NCBI GenBank assembly: GCA_910575405.1
Contig: CAJTER010000005.1
Coordinates: forward strand, 1 to 64,000
Source of the DNA: Clostridia bacterium
GTDB lineage: Bacteria; Bacillota; Clostridia; Peptostreptococcales; Anaerovoracaceae
DNA: 64,000 nt
Reading direction: 5' to 3'
A program made the translations under genes and the position numbers. Positions 36,297-44,462 of the stretch are shown here, in pieces (the first letter of the stretch is position 1; each line of letters begins with the position of its first letter). The notes beneath the pieces were generated by a model. The model was not told the origin of the DNA. It worked only from the letters and a program-made list of their open reading frames with translations, and ran no database searches.

Positions 36297-38335
36297 TGTT
36301 CAAATCCTCCTTTTGATTTTAACTGGAATTTTGAAGCAAGGGCGTTGAGATTTTCGGCCTGACTTGTGAGCTGGTTGCTGACATCCGAATTCTGCTTGCT
36401 TACTTCTGTATTTTGCGTTGCCAGATGGGAAATAGACTGAACTTCCTCCGTCATTTTTTCAAGAGATAACTTTTGCTCCTCAACAGAATCGGACAGTTTT
36501 AAGGTGATGTTCGATACATTCCGGGAGATCTCTGAAATTTCTATCATAGAGTCAGCAGTATCTTTTGCCAGGCTGGAGCCTTCCCCAACTGCAGCACTAG
36601 AAGCAGCAACGATTTCCGATGCGGACTTGGCTGATTCCGTAGTCTTGGCTGCCAGAGCACGGACTTCATCTGCAACAACAGAAAATCCTTTACCGGCCTC
36701 TCCTGCACGTGCAGCTTCCACTGCAGCATTGAGGGCCAAAATATTAGTCTGGAAAGCGATATCCTCCAGGAACTTGTTAATTTTCGTAATATGATCAAAA
36801 TTCTTTTGTATCTGTCCCATAGAGGTAAGGAGCTGGTGCATCAGATCGTTTCCACTGGTCAGACGATGTTCGGTTTCATCCATAAGTTCTCTGGCCTGTC
36901 TGGTGTTATCCGTGACTTCAGCAAGACTGTCTGCAATCTGAGTTGCATTGTCTGAAAGCTGGGTAACACACTGGGCTTGTTCTGCAGAGGACTGGGTTAC
37001 CCTCCGGGCATTATCAGAAACCTGCTGGGAAGTTTCCTGGAGCAATTTTGCTGATGACTGGATTTCACCCATAATCTCATTTAGGGAATCAGAAATTTGT
37101 TCCAGTGAAAGCTTCATGGCAATAAAATCACCTTGGAACTCAGCTGTCGTACCTACGTTCAGATTTCCTTTGGAAAGTGCTTGCAGAACCATTCCCAGCT
37201 CCGTAATATACTGGTTGATACTGTGCACTGTTTTTTGAAGTGCAATAGACAGTGTTTCCGTTTCATCCCGGGTATGTACCACCTGTATATCGGTGGACAA
37301 ATCGCCTCTTGCCAGAGCATCAATACGGTTTGTGACCTGGTTCAGAGGTTTTGAAATAGTCTTGGCAAATCTGGAGGCAATTACAGCTGCCAGAATGACC
37401 ATAACGAATACTAACAGGAAAACGATCAGCTGACTACGCTTTAAAATATCTGTAAAATCCGTTTCATATGCGTATACGGCTATGGACCAGTGGGTGCCGC
37501 GGACAGGGGCATAAGAAAGGATCATTTTATCTTCGCCAGAGCCGATATCCATTGAGCCGATTTCCCCATCGATCATTTTGTTAGTAAGGCTTTCTGCGTC
37601 TTCATCTCCAGGCAAGAAATCCTTCAACAAAGTCTGATCAGTAATGAGCTTTTTGTCCTGAGCAGCCATGACCTCGCCTCGATCATTAATTACAATAGAC
37701 TGGCCAGTAGCGCCTACATTGATATTGGAAAGGACATCATTGATAACATCATACTTATAGCTTCCAGCCAGATAATAGAGGAGCTTTCCATCATCTCCAA
37801 AAATAGGGGCACCGATTGCTAATTCCAGACCATCCTTCCCCTGCTGGGTATCGTTGATAACCAGATTCTGAGTGGATTCCATGAGAGAAAACATCTCTTC
37901 ACCTGCCATGGACTCAGGACAGTCATTTACTCCATCTAGATAGGAACCCTTTGCATCGTACAGTCCAATCCATACGAATTCAATTCCCGACTCCATGCGC
38001 ATTAAGACGGCTTTTCGATCCTGTGGACTGCTGTCTGGATCTCGGAGGGTATTGTTGTCAGCAGCATTCAGAATGCGATCGCTGAGAATATGAAGGTTAC
38101 TTTCGACTGCCTGCGAAGCAATTTTTGCCATAGGCTTTAAAGTGTCAAGTAAAACTGTATTGGTTAGAAGTTTGAGCGCGCCGACCATTACCAAAGATAA
38201 AACAATCGCAAGTATGATCATAATACTGCCTGTTGTAAGAATGATTTTACGCTGAATTCCAAACCTACGATCCGTTTTCGGGGGCATTAATTCGGAACCC
38301 GTTTTTTTGTGTTTGTGTTCTTTCTTTTGTCCCAT
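36293..38335 (-). CDS. Methyl-accepting chemotaxis protein with double Cache sensor
   Basis: The 680-residue receptor has TM1 at about residues 34-56 and an extracellular dCache-like sensor at about 60-295 ([37 protein letters not shown]). TM2 is about 298-320. HAMP follows (about 320-375), and the signalling domain has the conserved hairpin tip [24 protein letters not shown] and [10 protein letters not shown]. Extracellular ligand unknown. AGGAGGAAG lies ahead of the ATG. Co-transcription with an FMN-binding lipoprotein is unusual. No che genes are nearby. Confidence 0.93.
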   Translation of the reverse strand: MGQKKEHKHKKTGSELMPPKTDRRFGIQRKIILTTGSIMIILAIVLSLVMVGALKLLTNTVLLDTLKPMAKIASQAVESNLHILSDRILNAADNNTLRDPDSSPQDRKAVLMRMESGIEFVWIGLYDAKGSYLDGVNDCPESMAGEEMFSLMESTQNLVINDTQQGKDGLELAIGAPIFGDDGKLLYYLAGSYKYDVINDVLSNINVGATGQSIVINDRGEVMAAQDKKLITDQTLLKDFLPGDEDAESLTNKMIDGEIGSMDIGSGEDKMILSYAPVRGTHWSIAVYAYETDFTDILKRSQLIVFLLVFVMVILAAVIASRFAKTISKPLNQVTNRIDALARGDLSTDIQVVHTRDETETLSIALQKTVHSINQYITELGMVLQALSKGNLNVGTTAEFQGDFIAMKLSLEQISDSLNEIMGEIQSSAKLLQETSQQVSDNARRVTQSSAEQAQCVTQLSDNATQIADSLAEVTDNTRQARELMDETEHRLTSGNDLMHQLLTSMGQIQKNFDHITKINKFLEDIAFQTNILALNAAVEAARAGEAGKGFSVVADEVRALAAKTTESAKSASEIVAASSAAVGEGSSLAKDTADSMIEISEISRNVSNITLKLSDSVEEQKLSLEKMTEEVQSISHLATQNTEVSKQNSDVSNQLTSQAENLNALASKFQLKSKGGFEQ

Positions 38336-38417
38336 GATACTTCCTCCTAGATCTTCTTGTTTTATAGGGCTTGCTGATAATCATTGTAAACAGGACGTAC
38401 CTGTATTTGCTGCTATA

Positions 38418-38446
38418 ATTATACAAATTTCCCGTTGGCTTTTCAA
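38418..38446 (-). promoter_or_regulatory. Promoter of the MCP-lipoprotein operon
   Basis: Minus strand TTGAAA (38441-38446), 17-bp spacer, TATAAT (38418-38423). Confidence 0.75.
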
Positions 38447-38512
38447 TAGATGTTTCAACTGAAAAAAAGTTGAGAATCTTCAGTGAATTACAAAGATATT
38501 TAAAAATAAGAG

Positions 38513-38541
38513 TGGACAAATGATAAGGAATGGGATACAAT
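38513..38541 (+). promoter_or_regulatory. Promoter of the B12 riboswitch transcript
   Basis: TGGACA (38513-38518), 17-bp spacer, TACAAT (38536-38541). It is placed about 30 bp before the aptamer. Confidence 0.7.
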
Positions 38542-38570
38542 AGTTTAATAAAAAGAATAAAAAATACAGT

Positions 38571-38709
38571 TATGAGTGTAAGGAAACCAGTGAGAATCCG
38601 GTGCAGGCTTACCCCTACTGTAAGCGGGGACGAGAAAGCAAAATACCATTGCCAGAGAGCGAGAAGGTGCTTTTGAGGTTGAACCGCAAGCCAGGAGACT
38701 TTACTCATT
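38571..38709 (+). ncRNA. Cobalamin (B12) riboswitch
   Basis: Conserved blocks are present in order: AAACCAGTGAGAATCCGGTGC, then CTTACCCCTACTGTAAGCGGGGACGA, and the B12 box AGCCAGGAGAC (38689-38699). Outer stem P1 pairs ATGAGTGTAAG (38572-38582) with CTTTACTCAT (38699-38708). A terminator follows 52 nt later. The gene after it (39005) has no apparent link to cobalamin. Confidence 0.92.
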
Positions 38710-38760
38710 TACAACATCCGAATCTTTGGGTAGGAAGAAGGTTTTTTTATTGTGTTTATC

Positions 38761-38793
38761 AAGCTTCCGCCACTATAATTGGGGAAGCTTTTT
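38761..38793 (+). terminator. Terminator after the B12 riboswitch
   Basis: AAGCTTCC (38761-38768) and GGAAGCTT (38783-38790), perfect arms, then TTT. Likely the expression platform. Confidence 0.85.
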
Positions 38794-39004
38794 CTAACTT
38801 ATAGGGAATATGGCTTGTATTAATACTTGCGAATGTTTCAAAATGCCTTTTCATCCGCAGGGATGCGGTAGATGAAGCTTGACTTTATCTGCTGTATTCC
38901 TGCTCCTTTTTTGTCCGTGAAAAGCGTCCCCAATTTTTATGCATAGTACCAAGAACAATCTTTTTCCCATATAAATATATAAAAGGAAAAAGGAGAACGA
39001 TAAA

Positions 39005-39658
39005 ATGAGCAAAAAGTTATTAACTGCAAAACCATTAAACCAAATCAAAGTGACCAGCTTTTATGGCCCAAGAAAAATTGGCGTTATAGGATCCAGCACC
39101 AATCATAAAGGGCTGGATATAAACGGTAGCTCAAATGCATTGAGAGCAGCGGCAAAGGGAAGGGTGATTGCAAACGGGTGGACAGATGCAAGAGGCTGGT
39201 TTATTGAGGTGAAAGTGACCAAAACAAAATCGTATCTTTATCAACATATGAAGAAAAAAAGCAGATTTGCAGTAGGAGCAAAAGTCAAAAGCGGGCAGAA
39301 AATCGGCATTAAAGGAGCGACGGGCGCTACAGGAGGTCCTCATCTGCATATGGAACTTAGATACAGAGGAAAACCGGTCGATCCGCTCCCCTATTTGATT
39401 GCAAGCTACCAATCCATGCCCATTGTTCATACCATACGGCCGATTCATTCCAATGCAGATACTGTATGGATTCTGGAGGTAAAGCGGCTGCAAGAACATT
39501 TAAAACGGATGAAGCTTTATAAGGGTGCTATTGATGGAAAGCCGGAAAAAAGAACAGGAGACGGAATAGAAGCTTTTCAGAAAAAATATCATTTGCAGCG
39601 AGATCGAACATTCGGGCCTGCCTGCAGAGCAAAGCTGCATGAGCTGGGATATCAATAA
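39005..39658 (+). CDS. M23 metallopeptidase with C-terminal peptidoglycan-binding domain, no signal peptide
   Basis: The 217-residue protein has a LytM/M23 domain (about 15-130) with zinc motifs HKGLD and HLHMELR. A peptidoglycan_binding_1-like repeat (about 150-217) includes VKRLQEHLKRMKLYKGAIDG and FGPACRAKLHELGYQ. AAAAGGAG precedes the ATG, and the N-terminus MSKKLLTAKPLNQI is not a signal sequence. It resembles a phage endolysin or a spore-release lysin rather than an exported cell-separation enzyme. No holin is adjacent. Confidence 0.85.
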   Translation: MSKKLLTAKPLNQIKVTSFYGPRKIGVIGSSTNHKGLDINGSSNALRAAAKGRVIANGWTDARGWFIEVKVTKTKSYLYQHMKKKSRFAVGAKVKSGQKIGIKGATGATGGPHLHMELRYRGKPVDPLPYLIASYQSMPIVHTIRPIHSNADTVWILEVKRLQEHLKRMKLYKGAIDGKPEKRTGDGIEAFQKKYHLQRDRTFGPACRAKLHELGYQ

Positions 39659-39769
39659 GACACTGTTAACCAAAATAAAAGCGTCCTATTTCCGCGTGTC
39701 GTTTCTTTTACATGAGGCAGAGAATTTCCGGATTTTTGCGTAAAATTCAGAAAATATGACAGGCTTTTC

Positions 39770-39798
39770 TTGCGAATAGGCTCTATCAATGATATAAT
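39770..39798 (+). promoter_or_regulatory. Promoter of the EF-G paralog
   Basis: TTGCGA (39770-39775), 17-bp spacer, TATAAT (39793-39798), 41 bp before the ATG. Confidence 0.8.
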
Positions 39799-39838
39799 AT
39801 GGACATTACTGAAAAAATAAATTTAGGAGGTCTTATAT

Positions 39839-41794
39839 ATGAAAGGCTATACAAGCGAAACCATTAGAAATGTCGCACTTGTCGGGCATGGCGGATGCGG
39901 TAAAACCACATTTTTAGAATCTGCACTCCATGCTACAGGCGTAATTGATAGACTGGGAAAAGTAGAAGACGGAAATACGGTTTCCGACTATGATAAAATG
40001 GAAATCGAAAAAGGATTTTCCATCAACACTTCCATCGTACCGGTAGAATGGAAAAACAGCAAGATCAATTTTATCGACACCCCGGGCTATTTTGACTTTA
40101 TCGGCGAGGTGAACGCAGCTCTGAGAGCTTCCGAAGCCGCAGTGATCCTGGTAGATGCAGGAGCAGGAGTGCAGGTGGGAACAGAGCAGGCGTGGAAAGC
40201 CTGTGAGCGTTACAAGATGCCTAGATTTATCGTAATTAACAAAAGAGACAAAGATGAATTTGATTTTTACAAAACATTTGACGAATTAAAAGCAAAATTT
40301 GGCGAATCCCTCATCCCGTTCAGCTGGCCGCTGACTGCAGAGATCGATGAAGACCTGAAAGAGGCTATTGCTATGACGGATGATGAGCTGATGGAAAAAT
40401 ACTTTAATGGCGATGATTTCAGCGATGAAGAAATCAAAAAGGGTCTTGTAAAGGGCATTTCTGAAGGTGGAATTGTTCCCGTATGCTCTTCTGCCTTCTC
40501 TCTGGGACACGGAATCGAGGGCCTTTTGGATCTGCTGGTTACATATGTTCCCACACCGTTGCAGCATGGACCGTATCAAGGCTTTAACGACAAGAACGAG
40601 CCGGTTGAAAGAATGTGCGTTGTGGACGCTTCTCCTTCCGCATTTGTATTCAAGACCATCGTGGACCCGTTTGTAGGAAAGATTTCTGTCATGAAGGTAG
40701 TTACAGGAAAGCTGACATCCGGTATGGAAATCTTAAATGAGAGAGCAGGAAAAACGGAAAAGTTGGGAAAACTTTTCTTCCTGAGAGGAAAAGAGCAGCA
40801 GGAGCTCAATTACGCAGAAGCAGGAGATATTGTAGCAGTAGCAAAACTGCAGCATACGGCTTCCGGCGATACGCTCTGTGAAAAGAGCGATATTATCCGC
40901 TATCTGCCTCTGGACTTCCCGTCCCCATCCCTGTATCTGGCAATTGAGGCAGCTGATAAAAAGGATGAGGACAAGATCTTCTCCGGTCTGACAAGGCTCA
41001 GGGAAGAGGATCCATCCTTTGTAGTAGAAAGAAACAACGAAACACATCAGACTCTGCTGGGTGGCCAGGGCGAAATGCAGCTGAACATCATTATGGCAAA
41101 ATTAAAAGACCGGTTTGGCGTCAGCGTAAAGACGATCCCGCAGAAGATCGCTTACAGAGAAACCATCAAGGGTACCTCTGATGTTCAGGGCAAGCACAAG
41201 AAACAGTCTGGCGGTGCGGGCCAGTATGGCGATGTACACATCAAGTTCGCTCCATCACAGGAAGAGTTCGAATTTACAGAATCTCTGTTCGGCGGTTCCA
41301 TTCCAAAGAACTACGTACCGGCAGTTGAAAAGGGACTCATCGAATCCATGGAAAAAGGACCTCTCGCAGGCTGTAAGGTAGTAAATGTAAAAGCGGACCT
41401 GTACGATGGATCCTACCACGATGTAGACTCCAATGAAATGGCCTTCAAGATCGCCGCTTCCCTGGCATTCAAGAAGGGTATTAAGGAAGCAAAACCAGTT
41501 CTGCTGGAACCTGTTATGCATCTGGATATCCTGGTACCGGATGATTACATGGGCGATGTAATGGGCGACATGAACAAGAGAAGAGGCAAGATCCTGGGCA
41601 TGGAACCGCAGGCAGACGGCAGTCAGAAGCTGATGGCAGAAGCGCCTCAGGCAGAGCTCTTTGATTACGCCATTACTCTGAGAGCTATGACCCAGGCAAG
41701 AGGAACCTTTGATATGAAGTTTGAACGCTATGAAGAGGTTCCGGCTCAGATCGCGCAGAAGATCATCGACGCTTATAATGAGGAAGAAAAATAA
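39839..41794 (+). CDS. Elongation factor G-like GTPase (paralog)
   Basis: The 651-residue protein has EF-G domain order. The GTPase part has VGHGGCGKTTF (residues about 15-25), DTPGYFDF and NKRD (NKMD in canonical EF-G). Domain II to V features include GGQGEMQLN and YMGDVMGDMNKRRGKILGM. It is shorter than the ~690 residues of true EF-G and not beside rpsL/rpsG/tuf, so it is the second, 'FusA2-like' paralog found in many Firmicutes. Its role, whether ribosome recycling, stress or neither, is not known. AGGAGG precedes the ATG. Confidence 0.9.
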   Translation: MKGYTSETIRNVALVGHGGCGKTTFLESALHATGVIDRLGKVEDGNTVSDYDKMEIEKGFSINTSIVPVEWKNSKINFIDTPGYFDFIGEVNAALRASEAAVILVDAGAGVQVGTEQAWKACERYKMPRFIVINKRDKDEFDFYKTFDELKAKFGESLIPFSWPLTAEIDEDLKEAIAMTDDELMEKYFNGDDFSDEEIKKGLVKGISEGGIVPVCSSAFSLGHGIEGLLDLLVTYVPTPLQHGPYQGFNDKNEPVERMCVVDASPSAFVFKTIVDPFVGKISVMKVVTGKLTSGMEILNERAGKTEKLGKLFFLRGKEQQELNYAEAGDIVAVAKLQHTASGDTLCEKSDIIRYLPLDFPSPSLYLAIEAADKKDEDKIFSGLTRLREEDPSFVVERNNETHQTLLGGQGEMQLNIIMAKLKDRFGVSVKTIPQKIAYRETIKGTSDVQGKHKKQSGGAGQYGDVHIKFAPSQEEFEFTESLFGGSIPKNYVPAVEKGLIESMEKGPLAGCKVVNVKADLYDGSYHDVDSNEMAFKIAASLAFKKGIKEAKPVLLEPVMHLDILVPDDYMGDVMGDMNKRRGKILGMEPQADGSQKLMAEAPQAELFDYAITLRAMTQARGTFDMKFERYEEVPAQIAQKIIDAYNEEEK

Positions 41795-41870
41795 GGAGCA
41801 GCAGATCTGCGGCAAAACAGCCGGGTATCCTGCAGCCGGTATAAAACCGGCGCTCGAAACATAAGAACAA

Positions 41871-41916
41871 AAAGGTTTTAACAGGTCCTTTTAGTGGCTT
41901 TGTTAAAACCTTTTTT
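41871..41916 (+). terminator. Terminator of the EF-G paralog gene
   Basis: AAAGGTTTTAACA (41871-41883) and TGTTAAAACCTTT (41901-41913), perfect 13-bp arms with a T-run of eight from 41909. Confidence 0.93.
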
Positions 41917-42028
41917 GCTTGAGGAAAAAATTGTAATTGCTAGCTAGTATATTCCATTTCCCCGTCTGGGAAGGAGGTCATAATCGCAGGTTTTCCGCAT
42001 AAGGATAGATGGAGCGGGAGGTGTGAAA

Positions 42029-42874
42029 ATGAAAAAAATATGGAATTCTACAAAATGGATGCTGTTTTGGATCCTTTTGGCCCTGAGCTTTTGCGCGGGA
42101 ATCCGCCATTTTCTCGGACACCAGAAGGCGCTGGAATTTTTAGGCGGCTATCTCATCGAACTGAGTCTGAGCATGGATAATCTCTTTGTCTTTATTACGA
42201 TTTTCAGCAGCTTTCGCATCAGGGAAAAGGCGCAGCACCGGGCCCTCAGCTACGGCATCGCGGGCGCTATCCTGCTGCGGTTTTTGTTCATTTTTTTCGG
42301 AATTCATATTGTGAGCCGCTTCGAATGGGTACTCTATTTATTTGGCGGACTTCTCGTCATCAACGGACTGAAAATGCTGAAGGACGATGAAGGCAAAAAC
42401 CCGCAGGACAGCATGATTATACGGGGAATTTCCAAAATCCTGCCCATGACCAAATCCCTTTCCGGCGACCGCTTTATGATAAAGGGAAGAGACGGAAAGC
42501 GGAGATTTACCCCGCTCTTCGCAGTCGTCTGCCTCATCGAATGCTCGGATATTCTCTTTGCCATGGACTCGGTTCCGGCTGTTTTTTCCGTTTCCACGGA
42601 TCTGTTTATCGTCTACACCTCCAATATTTTCGCGATCCTGGGACTGCGGCAGTTTTACTTTATCCTGGAAAAGCTGCACCAGCGCTTTGCTTATGTAAAA
42701 TATGGAGTTTCCATAATCCTGGTCTTTACCGGCATGAAGCTTTCGGGCCTTGCAATCGGCTGGTATGTCCCTATCACAGAATCCATCACAGTCATCGGAG
42801 TGGTAATGGCGGTCAGCATTCTGGTGTCCCTTCTGTTTTCCGGCAGGCGCGGGAAAAAGTTTATAAAAGGCTGA
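42029..42874 (+). CDS. TerC/Alx-family membrane protein
   Basis: The 281-residue protein has about seven to eight spans. Hallmarks are the acidic intramembrane motifs ELSLSMDNLFVF (span 2) and IECSDILFAMDSVPAVF (span 6), thought to handle Mn(II) or other metals. Start chosen at ATG 42029: GGGAGG (42016-42021) is 7 bp away, while the in-frame GTG at 42023 is too close to it. Members work in Mn export during protein secretion (Alx, TerC) or tellurite resistance. No ter genes nearby. Confidence 0.88.
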   Translation: MKKIWNSTKWMLFWILLALSFCAGIRHFLGHQKALEFLGGYLIELSLSMDNLFVFITIFSSFRIREKAQHRALSYGIAGAILLRFLFIFFGIHIVSRFEWVLYLFGGLLVINGLKMLKDDEGKNPQDSMIIRGISKILPMTKSLSGDRFMIKGRDGKRRFTPLFAVVCLIECSDILFAMDSVPAVFSVSTDLFIVYTSNIFAILGLRQFYFILEKLHQRFAYVKYGVSIILVFTGMKLSGLAIGWYVPITESITVIGVVMAVSILVSLLFSGRRGKKFIKG

Positions 42875-42922
42875 AGGAAACAGCGGCTTACGGCAGGCAA
42901 AGTCGAATCAAAATGAATATTC

Positions 42923-42951
42923 TTGCGGGGGTCTTGCAAATATTATATAAT
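42923..42951 (+). promoter_or_regulatory. Promoter of radA
   Basis: TTGCGG (42923-42928), 17-bp spacer, TATAAT (42946-42951). Confidence 0.75.
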
Positions 42952-43035
42952 ACTCTTGAAAAAGGGAGAACGAATTTAAGTTTGCCTGATAGAGGAAAAA
43001 AGGACAAAGAAAGGATATAGAAAGAGACAGGGATT

Positions 43036-44448
43036 ATGGCAAAAAAAGCAAAGACCGTATTCGTATGCCAGGAGTGCGGCTACGAGAGCCCCAAATGGCA
43101 GGGACAGTGTATCTGCGGGGCATGGAACAGCATGGTGGAGGAAAAAGTCCTGCCGGAAAGCACGACGGTTGACAAGCGAAGAAGGAGCGGCAGCATAGCG
43201 GTATCCGGCGATTCGCAGGCAGCCGGGGGCAAGGGCAGGAACCGCCCGTCAAAGCTGATGGAAGTAAAATCGGGCAGCTATACCAGAATGGATACGGGAA
43301 TCGGCGAGCTGAACCGGGTACTGGGCGGTGGCCTGGTTAAAGGCTCTCTCACCCTGATTTCCGGCGAGCCGGGTATTGGAAAATCCACCATCATCATACA
43401 GGCGGCAGCATATATTGCAAAAAAATACGGAAAGGTTCTCTACGTGTCTGGGGAGGAATCGGAGGAGCAGATTAAGATGCGGGCAGACCGGGTCTGCAAA
43501 GAGCTGACGGATAACCTCTTTATCCTGGCGGAAACCAATATGGAGAATGTTTCTGTCATTGCCGAGGAATTAAGACCGGAATTTGTGATCATCGACTCCA
43601 TCCAGACCATGTACACCGGAGATCTGGACTCTGCGCCGGGAAGCGTTTCACAGGTGCGGGCCTGCGGAAACGAGCTGATGCGGGTTGGAAAAACCTACAA
43701 TATCCCCATCTTCATTGTAGCTCATGTGACCAAAAGCGGCGAGCTGGCGGGGCCGAAAATCGTGGAGCATCTGGTGGACTGCGTGCTCCATTTTACGGGG
43801 GAACGAAATCAGGAGCTGCGGATTCTGCGGGGGATGAAAAACCGCTTTGGCACTACCAGCGAAATCGGCGCCTTTGAAATGGCAGAGGAGGGACTGATTG
43901 AAATCGAAAACCTGTCCAAGAGCTTTCTGGAAGGAATGGAGGACGGGGCGGAAGGCTCTATGGCGGCGGCTGTGTATGAGGGGACGAGACCGCTGCTGCT
44001 GGAGGTACAGGCGCTGGCGGCTCCTGCCAACGTAGGATTTGCAAGGAGATCTTCCATCGGCGTCGAGCTTTCCAGACTCAACATGATTCTGGCGGTTCTG
44101 GAGCGCAAAGCTGGCCTCTCTCTTATAAATCAGGATATTTACGTCAACATCGTAGGCGGACTCAGGCCTGAGGGAACCTCGGTGGATCTGGCAGTTGCCC
44201 TGGCGATTTACTCGACTTACAAAGGAAGGCCCTGCTCGGGGAAAACCCTGGCCTTGGGGGAAATCGGCCTGACAGGGGATCTGCGCTCTGTGCAGAACAG
44301 CGAAAAAATCGTCAGAGAAGCCGCCCGCATGGGCTTTGAACGGGTCATCCTGCCTGCCAAAAATGCGGAGAAGTTAAAGTCCCTGGGTATAAAGGGAACA
44401 ACGCTTATAGGCGTCAAGCATATTTCAGATGCCATCCGCGTGTTTTAA
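43036..44448 (+). CDS. radA: DNA repair protein RadA (Sms)
   Basis: The 470-residue helicase acts in recombination branch migration. The N-terminal zinc finger is CQECGYESPKWQGQCICGAW. Walker A is GEPGIGKST (about residues 112-120). The RadA-specific KNRFG motif is in GMKNRFGTTSEIGAFEM. The C-terminal Lon-like domain has NIVGGLRPEGTSVDLAVALAI. It has its own promoter and ends 15 bp before a decayed kinase gene. Confidence 0.96.
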   Translation: MAKKAKTVFVCQECGYESPKWQGQCICGAWNSMVEEKVLPESTTVDKRRRSGSIAVSGDSQAAGGKGRNRPSKLMEVKSGSYTRMDTGIGELNRVLGGGLVKGSLTLISGEPGIGKSTIIIQAAAYIAKKYGKVLYVSGEESEEQIKMRADRVCKELTDNLFILAETNMENVSVIAEELRPEFVIIDSIQTMYTGDLDSAPGSVSQVRACGNELMRVGKTYNIPIFIVAHVTKSGELAGPKIVEHLVDCVLHFTGERNQELRILRGMKNRFGTTSEIGAFEMAEEGLIEIENLSKSFLEGMEDGAEGSMAAAVYEGTRPLLLEVQALAAPANVGFARRSSIGVELSRLNMILAVLERKAGLSLINQDIYVNIVGGLRPEGTSVDLAVALAIYSTYKGRPCSGKTLALGEIGLTGDLRSVQNSEKIVREAARMGFERVILPAKNAEKLKSLGIKGTTLIGVKHISDAIRVF

Positions 44449-44462
44449 CCGTATCCTCGCGA

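Larger units (their letters stand above)
38336..39004 (+). other. 669-bp gene-free interval with a B12 riboswitch
   Basis: From the left: the promoter of the chemoreceptor on the minus strand (38418-38446), then a plus-strand promoter (38513-38541), a cobalamin riboswitch (38571-38709) and a terminator (38761-38793). About 200 bp follow with no gene, holding a small CATCCGCAGGGATGCGG-type hairpin near 38852-38870. Confidence 0.85.

Noticed and set aside
41917-42028. A yybP-ykoY (Mn) riboswitch ahead of the TerC-family gene
   Set aside because: The position would make sense, but the conserved yybP-ykoY loop sequences are not present.
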